The position numbers and the translations under genes are program-made. The notes beneath the pieces were generated by a model. That model saw only the letters and a program-made list of their open reading frames with translations. It was not told the origin of the DNA and searched no databases. Positions 35,630 to 45,947 of a stretch of DNA of 64,000 nt are shown piece by piece (position 1 is the stretch's first letter; the number at the start of each line of letters is the position of its first letter). Source of the stretch: Chitinophagaceae bacterium (GTDB taxonomy: Bacteria > Bacteroidota > Bacteroidia > Chitinophagales > Chitinophagaceae); contig JACMKU010000079.1 of assembly GCA_014379965.1 (NCBI GenBank), positions 1 to 64,000 on the forward strand, in the 5' to 3' direction.

Positions 35630-37276
35630 ATGAATTCATCATTCAGAAAGATCGTATCTCTAACACTTATTACAGGTGTCACATTGTTTGCAAATGCACA
35701 GTATCCCAGTATTTCACCGGATGTACAACGGGCTTCCGATTCATTGATGAATGCAGCACGTATTCATTCAGATGAGGCCTGGGCTCTGGCCTACCCGGTT
35801 ATTGAAGCCGAGGCGAAACAAGGAAAGCCCTTTATTCCATTTGCAGCTAGACCCACTGATCTGCCCCAGGCTGATATTCCTGCATTTCCCGGTGCAGAAG
35901 GAGGTGGCAAGTACAGCTTTGGCGGCCGCGGCGGTAAGGTTTTCGTGGTAACAAATCTTAATGATAATGGTCCAGGTAGCTTGCGTTGGGCATGCGAACA
36001 GGGCGGGGCAAGAACTATTGTGTTCAATGTAGCTGGGATCATTCGAATTAAAACCCCGTTAATCATCCGGGCGCCTTATATCACCATTGCAGGACAAACT
36101 GCCCCGGGTGATGGTGTATGTGTTGCGGGTGAAAGCGTATTGATTAATACCCACGATGTGATTATCCGCTATATGCGTTTTCGCCGTGGAGAAACATGGG
36201 TAGGCCGCAGGGATGATGCAATCGGAGGCAACCCGGTAGGTAATATCATGATTGATCATGTGAGCGCAAGTTGGGGCCTTGACGAAAACATGAGCATGTA
36301 TCGACACATGTACAATGACAGTACCGGTAAACCCACGGAAGAGAAATTAGGTACGGTGAATATTACTATTCAAAATTCAATCTTTGCAGAGGCTCTCGAT
36401 ACATGGAATCATTCATTTGGCAGCACATTGGGAGGTGAGAACTGTTCCTTCATGCGGAACCTCTGGGCCAATAATACCGGTCGCAACCCCTCTATTGGGT
36501 GGCATGGAGTTTTCAATTTTGTAAATAACGTGGTATTTAACTGGGTACACCGTTCCATTGACGGAGGCGATTACAGGGCCCAGTACAATATCATCAATAA
36601 TTACTTTAAACCAGGACCTGCTACGCCTAGGAACAATAATGTAGGCCATCGCATCCTGAAGCCAGAGAGCGGAAGAAGCAAATTGAAGTACCAGACCTAT
36701 GGCAGGGCTTATGTGAATGGAAACATCATGGAGGGCTACCCTGAAGTGACAAAGGACAACTGGAATGGCGGAGTGCAGGTCGAAGAAATGTCAAACGCGG
36801 GAAAATACAAGGATAATATTAAATGGAATAAACCATTGCCCATGCCGGAGTTGACGGTAATGCCTGCTGAAGGAGCAAAGGATTTTGTTCTGGCGAACGC
36901 CGGCGCTACGCTCCCCAAACGGGATGCAGTAGATGTAAGGATTACCGAACAGGTCCGCACAGGTAAGATAACGGTATCACCAAATGTGGTGCCGCCAACC
37001 ACTCAGTTTCAACATCGCCGGGCCCCACTTGATAGCTATAAGTTAGGAATTATTACAGAGATAAGCCAGGTGGGGGGCTACCCGGATTACAAAGGGACGC
37101 CTTATAAAGACAGCGATAATGACGGTTTGCCTGACGATTGGGAGGTAAAGAATAAACTAAACCCTAAAGACGCATCGGATTCGGGGAGGATAAACGGTAA
37201 TGGCTACAGCAATATTGAAAATTACCTGAATAGCGTAGTCCTCACAGGGAACGTAAAGCCTGCAAAGGGTTTTTAA
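35630..37276 (+). CDS. PL1 family pectate lyase, second copy
   Basis: 548 residues, signal peptide to FANAQ. About 75 extra residues precede the beta-helix start IPAFPGAEGGGKYSFGGRGG. Further landmarks are TIAGQTAPGDGVCV, MIDHVSASWGLDEN and a NNTGRNPSIGW segment with putative catalytic Arg near residue 285. The C-terminus has DSDNDGLPDDWEVKNK, a calcium loop like that of the PL1 at 12442. It probably cleaves homogalacturonan flanking the RG-II side chains. It is the first gene after SusD, 284 bases downstream beyond the hairpin repeat. Confidence 0.92.
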   Translation: MNSSFRKIVSLTLITGVTLFANAQYPSISPDVQRASDSLMNAARIHSDEAWALAYPVIEAEAKQGKPFIPFAARPTDLPQADIPAFPGAEGGGKYSFGGRGGKVFVVTNLNDNGPGSLRWACEQGGARTIVFNVAGIIRIKTPLIIRAPYITIAGQTAPGDGVCVAGESVLINTHDVIIRYMRFRRGETWVGRRDDAIGGNPVGNIMIDHVSASWGLDENMSMYRHMYNDSTGKPTEEKLGTVNITIQNSIFAEALDTWNHSFGSTLGGENCSFMRNLWANNTGRNPSIGWHGVFNFVNNVVFNWVHRSIDGGDYRAQYNIINNYFKPGPATPRNNNVGHRILKPESGRSKLKYQTYGRAYVNGNIMEGYPEVTKDNWNGGVQVEEMSNAGKYKDNIKWNKPLPMPELTVMPAEGAKDFVLANAGATLPKRDAVDVRITEQVRTGKITVSPNVVPPTTQFQHRRAPLDSYKLGIITEISQVGGYPDYKGTPYKDSDNDGLPDDWEVKNKLNPKDASDSGRINGNGYSNIENYLNSVVLTGNVKPAKGF

Positions 37277-37326
37277 ATATAACAGTACATTTATAATGCT
37301 TTCAGCACTAGTTAAAAACACCCGTT

Positions 37327-40300
37327 TTGAGCGTTCTAAAGTCAGCAAGGAAATTTATTAGCAAAAACTTTTTACGCCACACTGTATTAGTGTTGCTGAC
37401 CGCGTTCTCTAACCCATATTATTTAGCAGCTCAGAAGGAGGTAAAACTATTACCTCCTCTTTCATTTAAGAATGGACAATTAAGCTATACGTCTGATAAT
37501 CGGGGTAATCGTATTCCCGATTTTTCTTATTGCGGATACATGGCTTCGGAAAAGCCGATACCAACCGTTCCAGTAAGAGTTGTTGTGCCGATTACCAAAG
37601 GAGATGCAACACATCGCATCCAGGCTGCATTGGACCATGTGGCTTCACTGCCAGTTGATGCCAATGGATTTCGGGGCGCAGTACTACTACAAAAAGGAAA
37701 TTATGAAGTCTCTGGTCAGTTGCGCCTCACAGCTCCTGGGATCGTGCTACGGGGAAGTGGTGTAAAGAATACGACCATAACAGGTACAGGACTTGGAAGA
37801 CATACTTTGATAGAGATTGCTGGTAAGAATAGCACTCCAGTTGATGCTACAGTGTATCAGATCACTGATACCTATGTGCCTGTCAATGGCACCTCCTTTT
37901 ATGTCGACGCCAAATTCTCGGGTGTTAAACAGGGCGACTACAAAAGGATAATTATACGTCGCCCTTCTTCAAAAGAATGGATAGCTGAATTAGGTACAGG
38001 CATATTTGGTGGCGGGATATCTGCCCTCGGTTGGAAGCCAGGAGACCGGGATCTGTATTTCGATCGAGGTGTATCCAACATAGACGGCGCAAGGATCACT
38101 ATTGATGCCCCACTAACGACGGCAATAGATTCCAGTTTTGGCGGTGCCACCGTTATCTTTTATAATCAAAATGGAAAAGTTACAAATTGCGGCATAGAAA
38201 ATCTCAGGTGCATATCAACCTATGATAAGAATAATTCGAAAGATGAAGATCACCGTTGGAACGCAATTAATATTGAAAATGCAGAAGACGCGTGGGTACG
38301 ACAGGTAACATTTGAGAATTTTGCCGGCTCCGCAGTGAACATATTGGAAACATCAAAGAGGGTTACTGTGGAGGATTGCATTTCGAAACACCCGGTATCT
38401 GAAATAGGCGGACAAAGGCGATACACTTTTTTAACTACAGGTCAGCAGACACTTTTTCAGCGTTGCTATGCTGAGAACGGGTATCATGATTTCGCCGTCG
38501 GATATTGCGCCCCCGGTCCCAATGCTTTTGTACAATGTGAATCAGTACTACCTTATAGTTTTAGCGGAACCGTTGACAGCTGGGCCAGTGGTGTGTTATT
38601 CGACGTAGTAAATGTAGATGGCAATGCCCTTCGCTTTGCTAATCTCGGACAGGATGCAAATGGAGCGGGCTGGACTGCCGCAAATAGTTTGTTCTGGAAC
38701 TGTTCAGCGGCCATGATCGACTGTTATAAACCGCCTACTGCGCAAAACTGGGCTTTCGGAAGTTGGAGTCAGTTTGCCGGTGATGGACATTGGGAGGAAT
38801 CCAATAATACAATTACCCCTCGAAGTTTGTTTTATCAGCAACTAAAGGAAAGAGTAAACAGGAATGTTGATGAACAGGCACAAATATTAGCTGTGCCGAC
38901 AGAAGCTTCGAGCAGCCCTTCGGTCGAAACCGCGCTGGAATTAACGAAAGATGCATACCGGCCGAGGATGCAGTTGAAAACCTGGATAGAAGATGCTGCC
39001 GCACGCAACCCGATTTCACTAGCTATGACTAATGCCAGGACCATCGATGATATTGGAATCAGGAAACAAACCATAGCTTCCAAAACTCCTTCCATGCAGG
39101 TCAGGAACGGTTGGCTGGTACGGGGCGATGAAATTTTAATCGGAAAACGGCAAAATGTCCAATGGTGGAGTGGCGGTCTGCAATCTTCCGATATCAAAAC
39201 GGCAAAATCACATATCACTCGTTTTGTACCCGGACGAACAGGGAAAGGATTGACCGACGAATTGGGCGATGTCACGGATGAAATGAAGTCAACGAATACT
39301 ATCGCCATTGAACATAACTATGGATTATGGTATGATCGCAGAAGAGATGACCACCAGCGGGTGAGACGAATGGATGGTGAGGTATGGCCTCCGTTTTATG
39401 AGTTGCCTTTTGCCAGGAGCGGTAAAGAAACTGCCTGGGATGGATTGAGCAAATACGATCTGACAAAGTATAACCATTTTTACTGGAGCCGCTTAAAGCA
39501 GTTCGCTGACCTGGCCGATCAGAAAGGATTATTGCTTGTTCACCAGAATTACTTTCAGCATAACATTATCGAAGCGGGTGCACACTATGCCGATTTTCCA
39601 TGGAGAACTGCCAACAATATTAATAACACGGGTTTTGTAGAACCCGTGAGCTATGCCGGCGATAAGAGGATATTCTATGCTGAACAATTTTACGACATTT
39701 CGAATCCTGTCCGCCGGGAATTGCATAGAAAATACATTCGTCAGTGTCTTAATAATTTCAAGGATAATAATGGTGTTATTCAGTTAGTAGGTGAAGAGTT
39801 TACTGGCCCCACACATTTCGTGAAGTTTTGGCTGGATGTGATAAGGGAATGGCAAAATGAAACAGGTAAGAATCCGATAATTGGATTGAGTGTTACAAAG
39901 GATGTGCAGGATGCCATTCTGAGAATGCCTTCATACGCAGCTATTGTAGATATAATCGACATTCGCTACTGGCATTACCAGGCAGATGGCAGTGCTTATG
40001 AACCTAAAGGAGGGCAAAGCCTGGCACCGCGTCAACACGCACGTCTTTTAAAACCCAAAAAGACAAGTTTTGAACAGGTATACAGGGCAGTTAAAGAATA
40101 TCGTGACCGATATCCAGGGAAAGCAGTTGTTTACTCCGGGGATAATTACCAAGAGTTTGGCACCGCGGCGTTCATGGCCGGGGGTAGCCTTTCCCAATTG
40201 CCCGACAGTATGGAGAAGGATGTCTTGAAATTAGGAGTTGGTATGAAACCTGTCACGTCCGCCAACCCGGATGAATACAGGTTAAGTGATGGGAAACGAA

Positions 40301-40344
40301 GCATTGTATATAATATGATTTCAAAAAGGTTTTCCATTCAATAA
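37327..40344 (+). CDS. Two-domain secreted protein: pectate-lyase-like beta-helix plus DUF6298-like barrel
   Basis: 1005 residues. TTG at 37327 is the likely start: an in-frame TAG at 37309 excludes upstream starts and this one gives a basic signal peptide ending LAAQK. Residues about 75-480 form a right-handed beta-helix (GAVLLQKGNYEVSGQLRL, GIVLRGSGVKNTTITG) ending in a DUF4955-like stretch (SGVLFDVVNVDGNALRF). The second half, from about 600, looks like a TIM-barrel-type enzyme domain (TIAIEHNYGLWYDRRRDD, VGEEFTG, IDIRYWHYQADG). No catalytic assignment is possible. The fusion of an endo-acting-type helix with a barrel suggests two activities on one glycan. Confidence 0.7.
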   Translation: MSVLKSARKFISKNFLRHTVLVLLTAFSNPYYLAAQKEVKLLPPLSFKNGQLSYTSDNRGNRIPDFSYCGYMASEKPIPTVPVRVVVPITKGDATHRIQAALDHVASLPVDANGFRGAVLLQKGNYEVSGQLRLTAPGIVLRGSGVKNTTITGTGLGRHTLIEIAGKNSTPVDATVYQITDTYVPVNGTSFYVDAKFSGVKQGDYKRIIIRRPSSKEWIAELGTGIFGGGISALGWKPGDRDLYFDRGVSNIDGARITIDAPLTTAIDSSFGGATVIFYNQNGKVTNCGIENLRCISTYDKNNSKDEDHRWNAINIENAEDAWVRQVTFENFAGSAVNILETSKRVTVEDCISKHPVSEIGGQRRYTFLTTGQQTLFQRCYAENGYHDFAVGYCAPGPNAFVQCESVLPYSFSGTVDSWASGVLFDVVNVDGNALRFANLGQDANGAGWTAANSLFWNCSAAMIDCYKPPTAQNWAFGSWSQFAGDGHWEESNNTITPRSLFYQQLKERVNRNVDEQAQILAVPTEASSSPSVETALELTKDAYRPRMQLKTWIEDAAARNPISLAMTNARTIDDIGIRKQTIASKTPSMQVRNGWLVRGDEILIGKRQNVQWWSGGLQSSDIKTAKSHITRFVPGRTGKGLTDELGDVTDEMKSTNTIAIEHNYGLWYDRRRDDHQRVRRMDGEVWPPFYELPFARSGKETAWDGLSKYDLTKYNHFYWSRLKQFADLADQKGLLLVHQNYFQHNIIEAGAHYADFPWRTANNINNTGFVEPVSYAGDKRIFYAEQFYDISNPVRRELHRKYIRQCLNNFKDNNGVIQLVGEEFTGPTHFVKFWLDVIREWQNETGKNPIIGLSVTKDVQDAILRMPSYAAIVDIIDIRYWHYQADGSAYEPKGGQSLAPRQHARLLKPKKTSFEQVYRAVKEYRDRYPGKAVVYSGDNYQEFGTAAFMAGGSLSQLPDSMEKDVLKLGVGMKPVTSANPDEYRLSDGKRSIVYNMISKRFSIQ

Positions 40345-40371
40345 TCAGTAACACTGAAATAATTAACGACG

Positions 40372-41673
40372 ATGCAGCCAAACCAGACAGTAGCAATTCC
40401 CTCATCGACAAAAGAAGGCTCAAAAAGTAAATACCTGGTTCCTTTCATACTTGTTGCGTTCTTGTTTTTTTTATGGGGAATGGTGCACAATCTCGACGGC
40501 ATATTGATACCACATTTGAAGAAAGCCTGCCAGCTAAACAACAGTCAGAGCACGTTGATCGATGTTGCAATCTTCTTCGCCTATTTCTTAATGGCAATTC
40601 CAGCTGGAATGATCTTACGGAAATGGGGATATAAAAAAGGCATCATTGCCGGGTTGATTGTGGCGGGTATTGGTGCTCTTATGTTCTTACCTGCCGCAAA
40701 TTCCCGAACCTACGAATTGTTTCTGCTTGCATTATTTGTCATTGGCTGCGGAATTACAATATTGGAAACCGCTGCGAATCCATATGCGGCCGTATTAGGC
40801 GATCCCAAAGGTGCCAGCACCAGGTTGAATCTTGGAGCTGCTATCAACGGATTGGCAGTTTTTATTGCGCCGCTGATCGGATCCGCATTTATTTTTTCAG
40901 GAATCAATCATACTGCGGAGGAACTTACTGCAATGACCGAGGTTGAAAGGCTCACCTATCTAGACATGGAATCAGCGTCTGTAAAAACACCTTATATGTT
41001 TATTGCAGGAGGCTTCCTACTGGTGGCCATACTATTTTTCTTTTTCAAATTACCAGAGGTCAAGGATGAATCACGCACAGCTCGATTTTCAGATTTCATA
41101 CGTGCCTTCAGACATAAACACCTTACATGGGCAGTGATTGCCCAGTTCGCCTACGTAGGGGCACAGGTATGTGTTACCAGTTTCTTTGTTCGCATGGCGA
41201 TGAAGTATGGCGGTGTAGACGAAAAGACCGCCGGATTCTACCTTGGAACAATTTATGGCATATCGTTTTTGGCGGGTAGGTTTATAGGTACCGGGTTGAC
41301 AAGATTTTTTTCTTCAGAAAGATTGCTACTTACATTTTCCATAATTGCGGCAGCTTTATGTTGTGTTGCTATGCTTTCCCACGGGAAAGTAATTATTTAC
41401 TCATTGGGAGCGATGGGCTTCTTTATGTCTATCATGTTCCCGACCATTTTTGCATTAGGCCTGGTGGGCCTTGATAAAGAGACTAAGATCGGAGGTTCAT
41501 TGCTGGTCATGGCTATAGTTGGAGGCGCCGTGCTGCCATATATCATGGGTAGGATAATTGATGCGTTCAATGATAATATTCAAATTGGATATATCGTTCC
41601 GTTGATCTGTTTTCTGGTGATTATCTATTTTGCAATTAGCGGCTATAAGGTTAAAAAAATTGAGCAAAATTAA
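40372..41673 (+). CDS. MFS sugar:proton symporter, FucP family
   Basis: 433 residues with 12 predicted membrane segments. The opening PFILVAFLFFLWGMVHNLDGILIPHLKKA and the central ILETAANPYAAVLGDP in pieces are diagnostic of the FucP (L-fucose:H+ symporter) family. It would carry L-fucose, L-galactose or another 6-deoxy or neutral sugar into the cytosol. It sits between the beta-helix protein and the apiosidase-type gene; the following CDS begins one base after its stop. The exact sugar is not determined, but the neighbouring GH95 would release a fitting L-sugar. Confidence 0.93.
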   Translation: MQPNQTVAIPSSTKEGSKSKYLVPFILVAFLFFLWGMVHNLDGILIPHLKKACQLNNSQSTLIDVAIFFAYFLMAIPAGMILRKWGYKKGIIAGLIVAGIGALMFLPAANSRTYELFLLALFVIGCGITILETAANPYAAVLGDPKGASTRLNLGAAINGLAVFIAPLIGSAFIFSGINHTAEELTAMTEVERLTYLDMESASVKTPYMFIAGGFLLVAILFFFFKLPEVKDESRTARFSDFIRAFRHKHLTWAVIAQFAYVGAQVCVTSFFVRMAMKYGGVDEKTAGFYLGTIYGISFLAGRFIGTGLTRFFSSERLLLTFSIIAAALCCVAMLSHGKVIIYSLGAMGFFMSIMFPTIFALGLVGLDKETKIGGSLLVMAIVGGAVLPYIMGRIIDAFNDNIQIGYIVPLICFLVIIYFAISGYKVKKIEQN

Positions 41674-41674
41674 A

Positions 41675-43126
41675 ATGAACTATAACGCCACGTTTTCCAA
41701 AATTTTGGATAAGCTAATGTTTCATTATAAGAAGACAATTGGTATTGTTGCATTTCTTATCAGCACTAGTTTAGCAGTGTCACAGGATAGAGTCTCGCCC
41801 TTAAGGATCTCTTCCAACGGTAGGTTTTTTCAGACAACGGAAGGGAAGCCTTTCTTTTGGTTAGGTGATACGGGGTGGCTGCTTTTCGTCAAATGTAGCC
41901 GTGAAGATGCCATTCATTATCTCGAAACGAGGAAGCGACAAGGTTTTAATGTTGTACAGGTTATGGTGTTGCACGATATGAACAATACGAAGAACGTGTA
42001 TGGAGACTACGCATTGACTAATGAAAATGTGTCAAAACCTGTGGTGACTCCGGGGAGCAGCTTTGAAGATAGCATTGCATATGACTACTGGGACCATGTT
42101 GATTTTATCGTGGATGAGGCCGCCAAACGGGGAATTTTTATGGCATTGGTGCCTGTGTGGGGTAGTAATGTTAAGGGAGGTAAAGTAACAGCCCCCGAGG
42201 CAGAGGTCTATGCAACCTTTCTGGCAAGCCGATATAAGAATAAGAGAAATATCATTTGGCTCAATGGAGGAGATGTCAGGGGTACGGAAGGTTTGGAAGT
42301 TTGGAAAGTGATTGGTGCGTCGTTGAAGAAGAATGATCCTAATCATTTGGTTACTTATCATCCGCGAGGGAGAACATCTTCAAGTGACTGGTTTCATAAG
42401 GAGGCATGGCTTGATTTCAATATGTTTCAAAGCGGCCATAAAAACTACGCGCAGGATACCGTGAGTACAGAAACTTATCATTACGGTGAAGACAACTGGA
42501 AATATGTGAATGTTGACTATCAATTGAAGCCTGCAAAACCTACGATGGACGGAGAGCCTTCTTATGAGAACATTCCTCATGGCTTGCACGATAGTTTGCA
42601 ACCTCGATGGAATGACGCGGACCTCCGACGCTATGCTTATTGGAGTGTATTTGCAGGTGGGGCGGGATTCACCTACGGCGAAAATGCGACAATGCAATTC
42701 AATAACAAGGGTGATTGGACGGCGAATTATGGGGTAACGATGAATTGGAAAGAGGCGTTGAAGTCTCCGGGTGCAGAACAAATGATCTTTCTTAAGAAAC
42801 TTTTGTTGAGCAAATCCTATTTTGATCGGGTGCCTGCCCAGGACCTGGTGATCAATAATGGTAAGAAGTATGAACGGGTTGCGGCGACAAGAGGAAAGGA
42901 TTTTGCCATGTTCTATGTTTATAATGGCAGAGATTTTCAATTGAGAACGGAAAAATTGGGATTTGGTTTAATTGATGTGTACTGGTTTAACCCCAGAACC
43001 GGGACAACGCGGGCAATGTACAAAGCAAGACGAAGTGATTTGAAGTCATTTAACCCGCCAGGAAAGAAACAGGATGGAAATGATTGGGTACTGATTATAG
43101 AAAGATCTAACACAAGAATGAAATAG
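41675..43126 (+). CDS. GH140-type apiosidase (DUF4038 family)
   Basis: 483 residues from ATG 41675; an ATG at 41717 (MFHYKKTIGIVAFLI) would give a tighter signal peptide. The N-terminal barrel shows KPFFWLGDTGWLLF and LETRKRQGFNVVQVMVL, the signature of the DUF4038/apiosidase-like domain. Candidate catalytic residues are Asp200 in LNGGDVRG and Glu294 in MDGEPSYE. The C-terminus (residues about 390-480) matches the collagen-binding-like domain usual in this family. GH140 cleaves the apiosyl link that joins RG-II side chains to the backbone; D-apiose is otherwise rare, so this gene is strong evidence for RG-II or apiogalacturonan as substrate. Confidence 0.82.
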   Translation: MNYNATFSKILDKLMFHYKKTIGIVAFLISTSLAVSQDRVSPLRISSNGRFFQTTEGKPFFWLGDTGWLLFVKCSREDAIHYLETRKRQGFNVVQVMVLHDMNNTKNVYGDYALTNENVSKPVVTPGSSFEDSIAYDYWDHVDFIVDEAAKRGIFMALVPVWGSNVKGGKVTAPEAEVYATFLASRYKNKRNIIWLNGGDVRGTEGLEVWKVIGASLKKNDPNHLVTYHPRGRTSSSDWFHKEAWLDFNMFQSGHKNYAQDTVSTETYHYGEDNWKYVNVDYQLKPAKPTMDGEPSYENIPHGLHDSLQPRWNDADLRRYAYWSVFAGGAGFTYGENATMQFNNKGDWTANYGVTMNWKEALKSPGAEQMIFLKKLLLSKSYFDRVPAQDLVINNGKKYERVAATRGKDFAMFYVYNGRDFQLRTEKLGFGLIDVYWFNPRTGTTRAMYKARRSDLKSFNPPGKKQDGNDWVLIIERSNTRMK

Positions 43127-44043
43127 TGCGACGGATAATACATTATATCAGTTTATGTGTAGTGCTAGCGGGATCCCTTTCCTGTTCTAACAAAGCATAC
43201 CTCTTCACGTCATTTCACGAGCCTGCCAATGAAGGCTTGCGAATGTTATACAGCGATGATGGAAAAAGATGGAATGACCTGAATAAAGTTCTTCTTAAAC
43301 CCACGGTGGGCAATCAGAAGGTGATGCGTGACCCCAGCATGGTACAGGGACCGGATGGAACATTTCACCTAGTGTGGACTAGCAGTTGGAGAGGCGATAA
43401 GGGATTTGGATATGCTTCTTCGAACGACCTGATCAATTGGGATGAGCAACAGTTCATACCCGTGATGCAACACGAACCCACCACTGTCAATGTTTGGGCG
43501 CCAGAACTGTTTTATGATGATCAGGAACAGCAATACCTTATTATCTGGGCGAGTTGCATTCCCGGGCGGTTTGAAAGAGGGATTGAGGAGGATAGTAATA
43601 ACCACCGGATGTATGTAACTACTACAAAGGATTTCAAGACATTTTCGGAAACGAAGTTATTCCTCGATCCCGGTTTCAGCGTGATAGATGCAGTAATTGT
43701 CAAAAGAGGTGCGAGTGACTATGTTTTGGTATTGAAAGATAATACCAGGCCGGAAAGAAATATTAAGGTGGCGTTCGCGGATAACCCTATGGGCCCATGG
43801 AAGAATATTTCATCGCCATTTACCGATCAATTCACTGAAGGACCTTCGGTTGTTAAAGTTAATAATGAATGGTTGATTTACTTTGACGCTTACCAGAAGA
43901 AAATATATGAAGCGATATCCACAAAGGATTTTTCTCACTTTAAGAATGTTACAAGCGAGGTGAAGGTCCCGCAAGGTCATAAGCATGGAACAATAGTAAA
44001 GGTCAGGAAGAAGGTTGTTGAAAACCTGAAAGAAGTCAAATAA
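43126..44043 (+). CDS. GH43-like five-bladed propeller lipoprotein
   Basis: 305 residues, starting at GTG 43126, which overlaps the preceding TAG by one base. Lipobox SLSC places lipidation at Cys20. Propeller features and the three family acids are visible: Asp69 in MRDPSMV, an Asp in FSVIDAVIV and the Glu in FTEGPSVV. The type with TSFHEPANEGLRMLYS is a small GH43 subfamily frequent in pectic loci (subfamily 18-like is my guess). It is shorter than most GH43 because no C-terminal sandwich is present. Probable arabinofuranosidase or galactosidase at the cell surface. Confidence 0.85.
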   Translation: MRRIIHYISLCVVLAGSLSCSNKAYLFTSFHEPANEGLRMLYSDDGKRWNDLNKVLLKPTVGNQKVMRDPSMVQGPDGTFHLVWTSSWRGDKGFGYASSNDLINWDEQQFIPVMQHEPTTVNVWAPELFYDDQEQQYLIIWASCIPGRFERGIEEDSNNHRMYVTTTKDFKTFSETKLFLDPGFSVIDAVIVKRGASDYVLVLKDNTRPERNIKVAFADNPMGPWKNISSPFTDQFTEGPSVVKVNNEWLIYFDAYQKKIYEAISTKDFSHFKNVTSEVKVPQGHKHGTIVKVRKKVVENLKEVK

Positions 44044-44128
44044 TCTAAAAAGTGAATCCGGTAGAGCCATTTAGCTATCGCAACCGTTTTTCAACTATGT
44101 AACAAGGTAAAAAAATAATGGAACGTCG

Positions 44129-45943
44129 ATGAATATAAGAAAGACATTTATACTTATTGGATGGGTTGCTGGTTGTACCGGGAGCTCCGCACAGGATACA
44201 GTTCGCTATACGGGCAAGACTCTTTCCAATGTAGATTATCACCACGGACAATTAAGTCCAGCTATGGGGGTACACAATATCCAGACCATGCGAGCGAACA
44301 GAGGGGATAACAATGATATCACCTCGTGGACATACAATCATGCGCCTATGCTTGTTTATTGGAACAATAGCTTTTACCTGGAATACCTCAGCAACCCAGT
44401 GGGTGAACATATCGCGCCTGGTCAAACATTGCTGCAAAGATCCAAAGACGGCTACAGCTGGGATGCCCCGGTGGTCATTTTTCCTCCCTATAGGATACCG
44501 GATGGTTTTGTAAAACCCGGTAAAATGGATACGGCAAAGAATAGCTACGCGGTCATGCACCAAAGGATCGGCTTCTACACCTCGAAGTCGAAGCGGCTAT
44601 ATGCCCTGGCCTATTATGGCATTGCGCTGGCAAAAGGCGATGATCCGAATGATGGTAATGGGATAGGCCGTGTCATCAGGGAGATTAAGACGGATGGCAA
44701 TTTTGGGAAGATTTATTTTCTTCGCTACAACCATTCCTTCGATGAAAAGAACACCAGCTATCCATTTTATAAATCCTCGAACGATAAAGAACTCATCACA
44801 GCCTGCGAAGAGATACTTGCTACCCCACTACTGATGATGCAAACTGTGGAGGAAGCGGATAGGAATGACCCATTGATTCCGTTGCAAAAAGAATTTAAAG
44901 CATTTAGTTATTATCACCTGCCAAACGGAAATGTCGCGGGCTTCTGGAAGTATGCATTAACCAGCATCAGCAAGAATGAGGGAAGAACATGGCAGTATAG
45001 TCCGACCAGGGCTCCGGGCTTTGTCAATGCCAATGCAAAATTCTGGGGACAGAGAACAAGTGACGGAAAGTATGCGACGGTGTACAACCCATCCGAGTTC
45101 CGGTGGCCACTGGCACTAAGTGTAAGCGATAACGGACTGAACTATAAAAACCTGCTACTCGTGAACGGTGAGATTACATTTATGCGCTATGGCGGAGCGT
45201 ATAAAAGTTATGGCCCGCAATACGTCCGAGGCATACAGGAACTGGATGGCAAACCTGCCGATGGGAGTATGTGGGTTACCTATAGCATGAATAAAGAGGA
45301 TATATGGGTGAGTAAGATACTCGTTCCGGTAAAGGCGATGGAGTCAAGGCATATTAATGAGGATTTTGCTAATCCTCTGGCAATCCAAAATTGGAATCTT
45401 TATAGTCCTCTTTGGTGCCGAGTTAGTATAGATAATAAGGCCTTGACTCTTCGAGATTCCGATCCTTTTGACTACGCGAGAGCCGAAAGGGTGTTTCCCC
45501 AATCGAAAAAGGTAAGAGTCGAATTTTTGGTAACTCCGCGGCAAAATGATTTCGGCGTATTGGAATTTGAATTGTTGGATGACAAGGGCACGCCCTGTCT
45601 CAGGTTAATGATTGACTCGACTGGGAACATTTTGACAAAGCAAGGGTATAGGAATAAATCATTGGGAAAATTCAACCCCGGCGAAAGCCTGAAAATTAAG
45701 CTTGAGTTGAATACCACCACCAGGTTTTATAGTGTGACTATCAATGAGGGAAAGCCAAATAATAACTTATGCTTCGCCCCGGTAGAATCGGTGGAACGTA
45801 TATCCTTCAGAACGGGCGGTACTCGGCGGTTCCCCGACGCAGATACACCCACCGACCAGGATTATGATCTTCCAAATGCCGATTCAAAGTCAAAAGAAGC
45901 TGTCTATTTAATACATTACCTGAAAACCTCTGCTATAGAATAG
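44129..45943 (+). CDS. Sialidase-like propeller protein, candidate GH143 DHA hydrolase
   Basis: 604 residues, signal peptide to SSAQD. A propeller with Asp-box-like turns (RSKDGYSWDAP, SKNEGRTWQYSP) spans about residues 50-400; a lectin-like beta-sandwich follows (VRVEFLVTPRQNDFGVLEF). The next gene, five bases on, encodes an (alpha/alpha)6 barrel. Together (604 + 515) they reproduce the domain order I recall for the single Bacteroides RG-II enzyme that combines GH143 (DHA hydrolase) with GH142 (beta-L-arabinofuranosidase). This gene would then release 3-deoxy-D-lyxo-heptulosaric acid from the backbone. Inference from order and fold. Confidence 0.6.
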   Translation: MNIRKTFILIGWVAGCTGSSAQDTVRYTGKTLSNVDYHHGQLSPAMGVHNIQTMRANRGDNNDITSWTYNHAPMLVYWNNSFYLEYLSNPVGEHIAPGQTLLQRSKDGYSWDAPVVIFPPYRIPDGFVKPGKMDTAKNSYAVMHQRIGFYTSKSKRLYALAYYGIALAKGDDPNDGNGIGRVIREIKTDGNFGKIYFLRYNHSFDEKNTSYPFYKSSNDKELITACEEILATPLLMMQTVEEADRNDPLIPLQKEFKAFSYYHLPNGNVAGFWKYALTSISKNEGRTWQYSPTRAPGFVNANAKFWGQRTSDGKYATVYNPSEFRWPLALSVSDNGLNYKNLLLVNGEITFMRYGGAYKSYGPQYVRGIQELDGKPADGSMWVTYSMNKEDIWVSKILVPVKAMESRHINEDFANPLAIQNWNLYSPLWCRVSIDNKALTLRDSDPFDYARAERVFPQSKKVRVEFLVTPRQNDFGVLEFELLDDKGTPCLRLMIDSTGNILTKQGYRNKSLGKFNPGESLKIKLELNTTTRFYSVTINEGKPNNNLCFAPVESVERISFRTGGTRRFPDADTPTDQDYDLPNADSKSKEAVYLIHYLKTSAIE

Positions 45944-45947
45944 ATCG

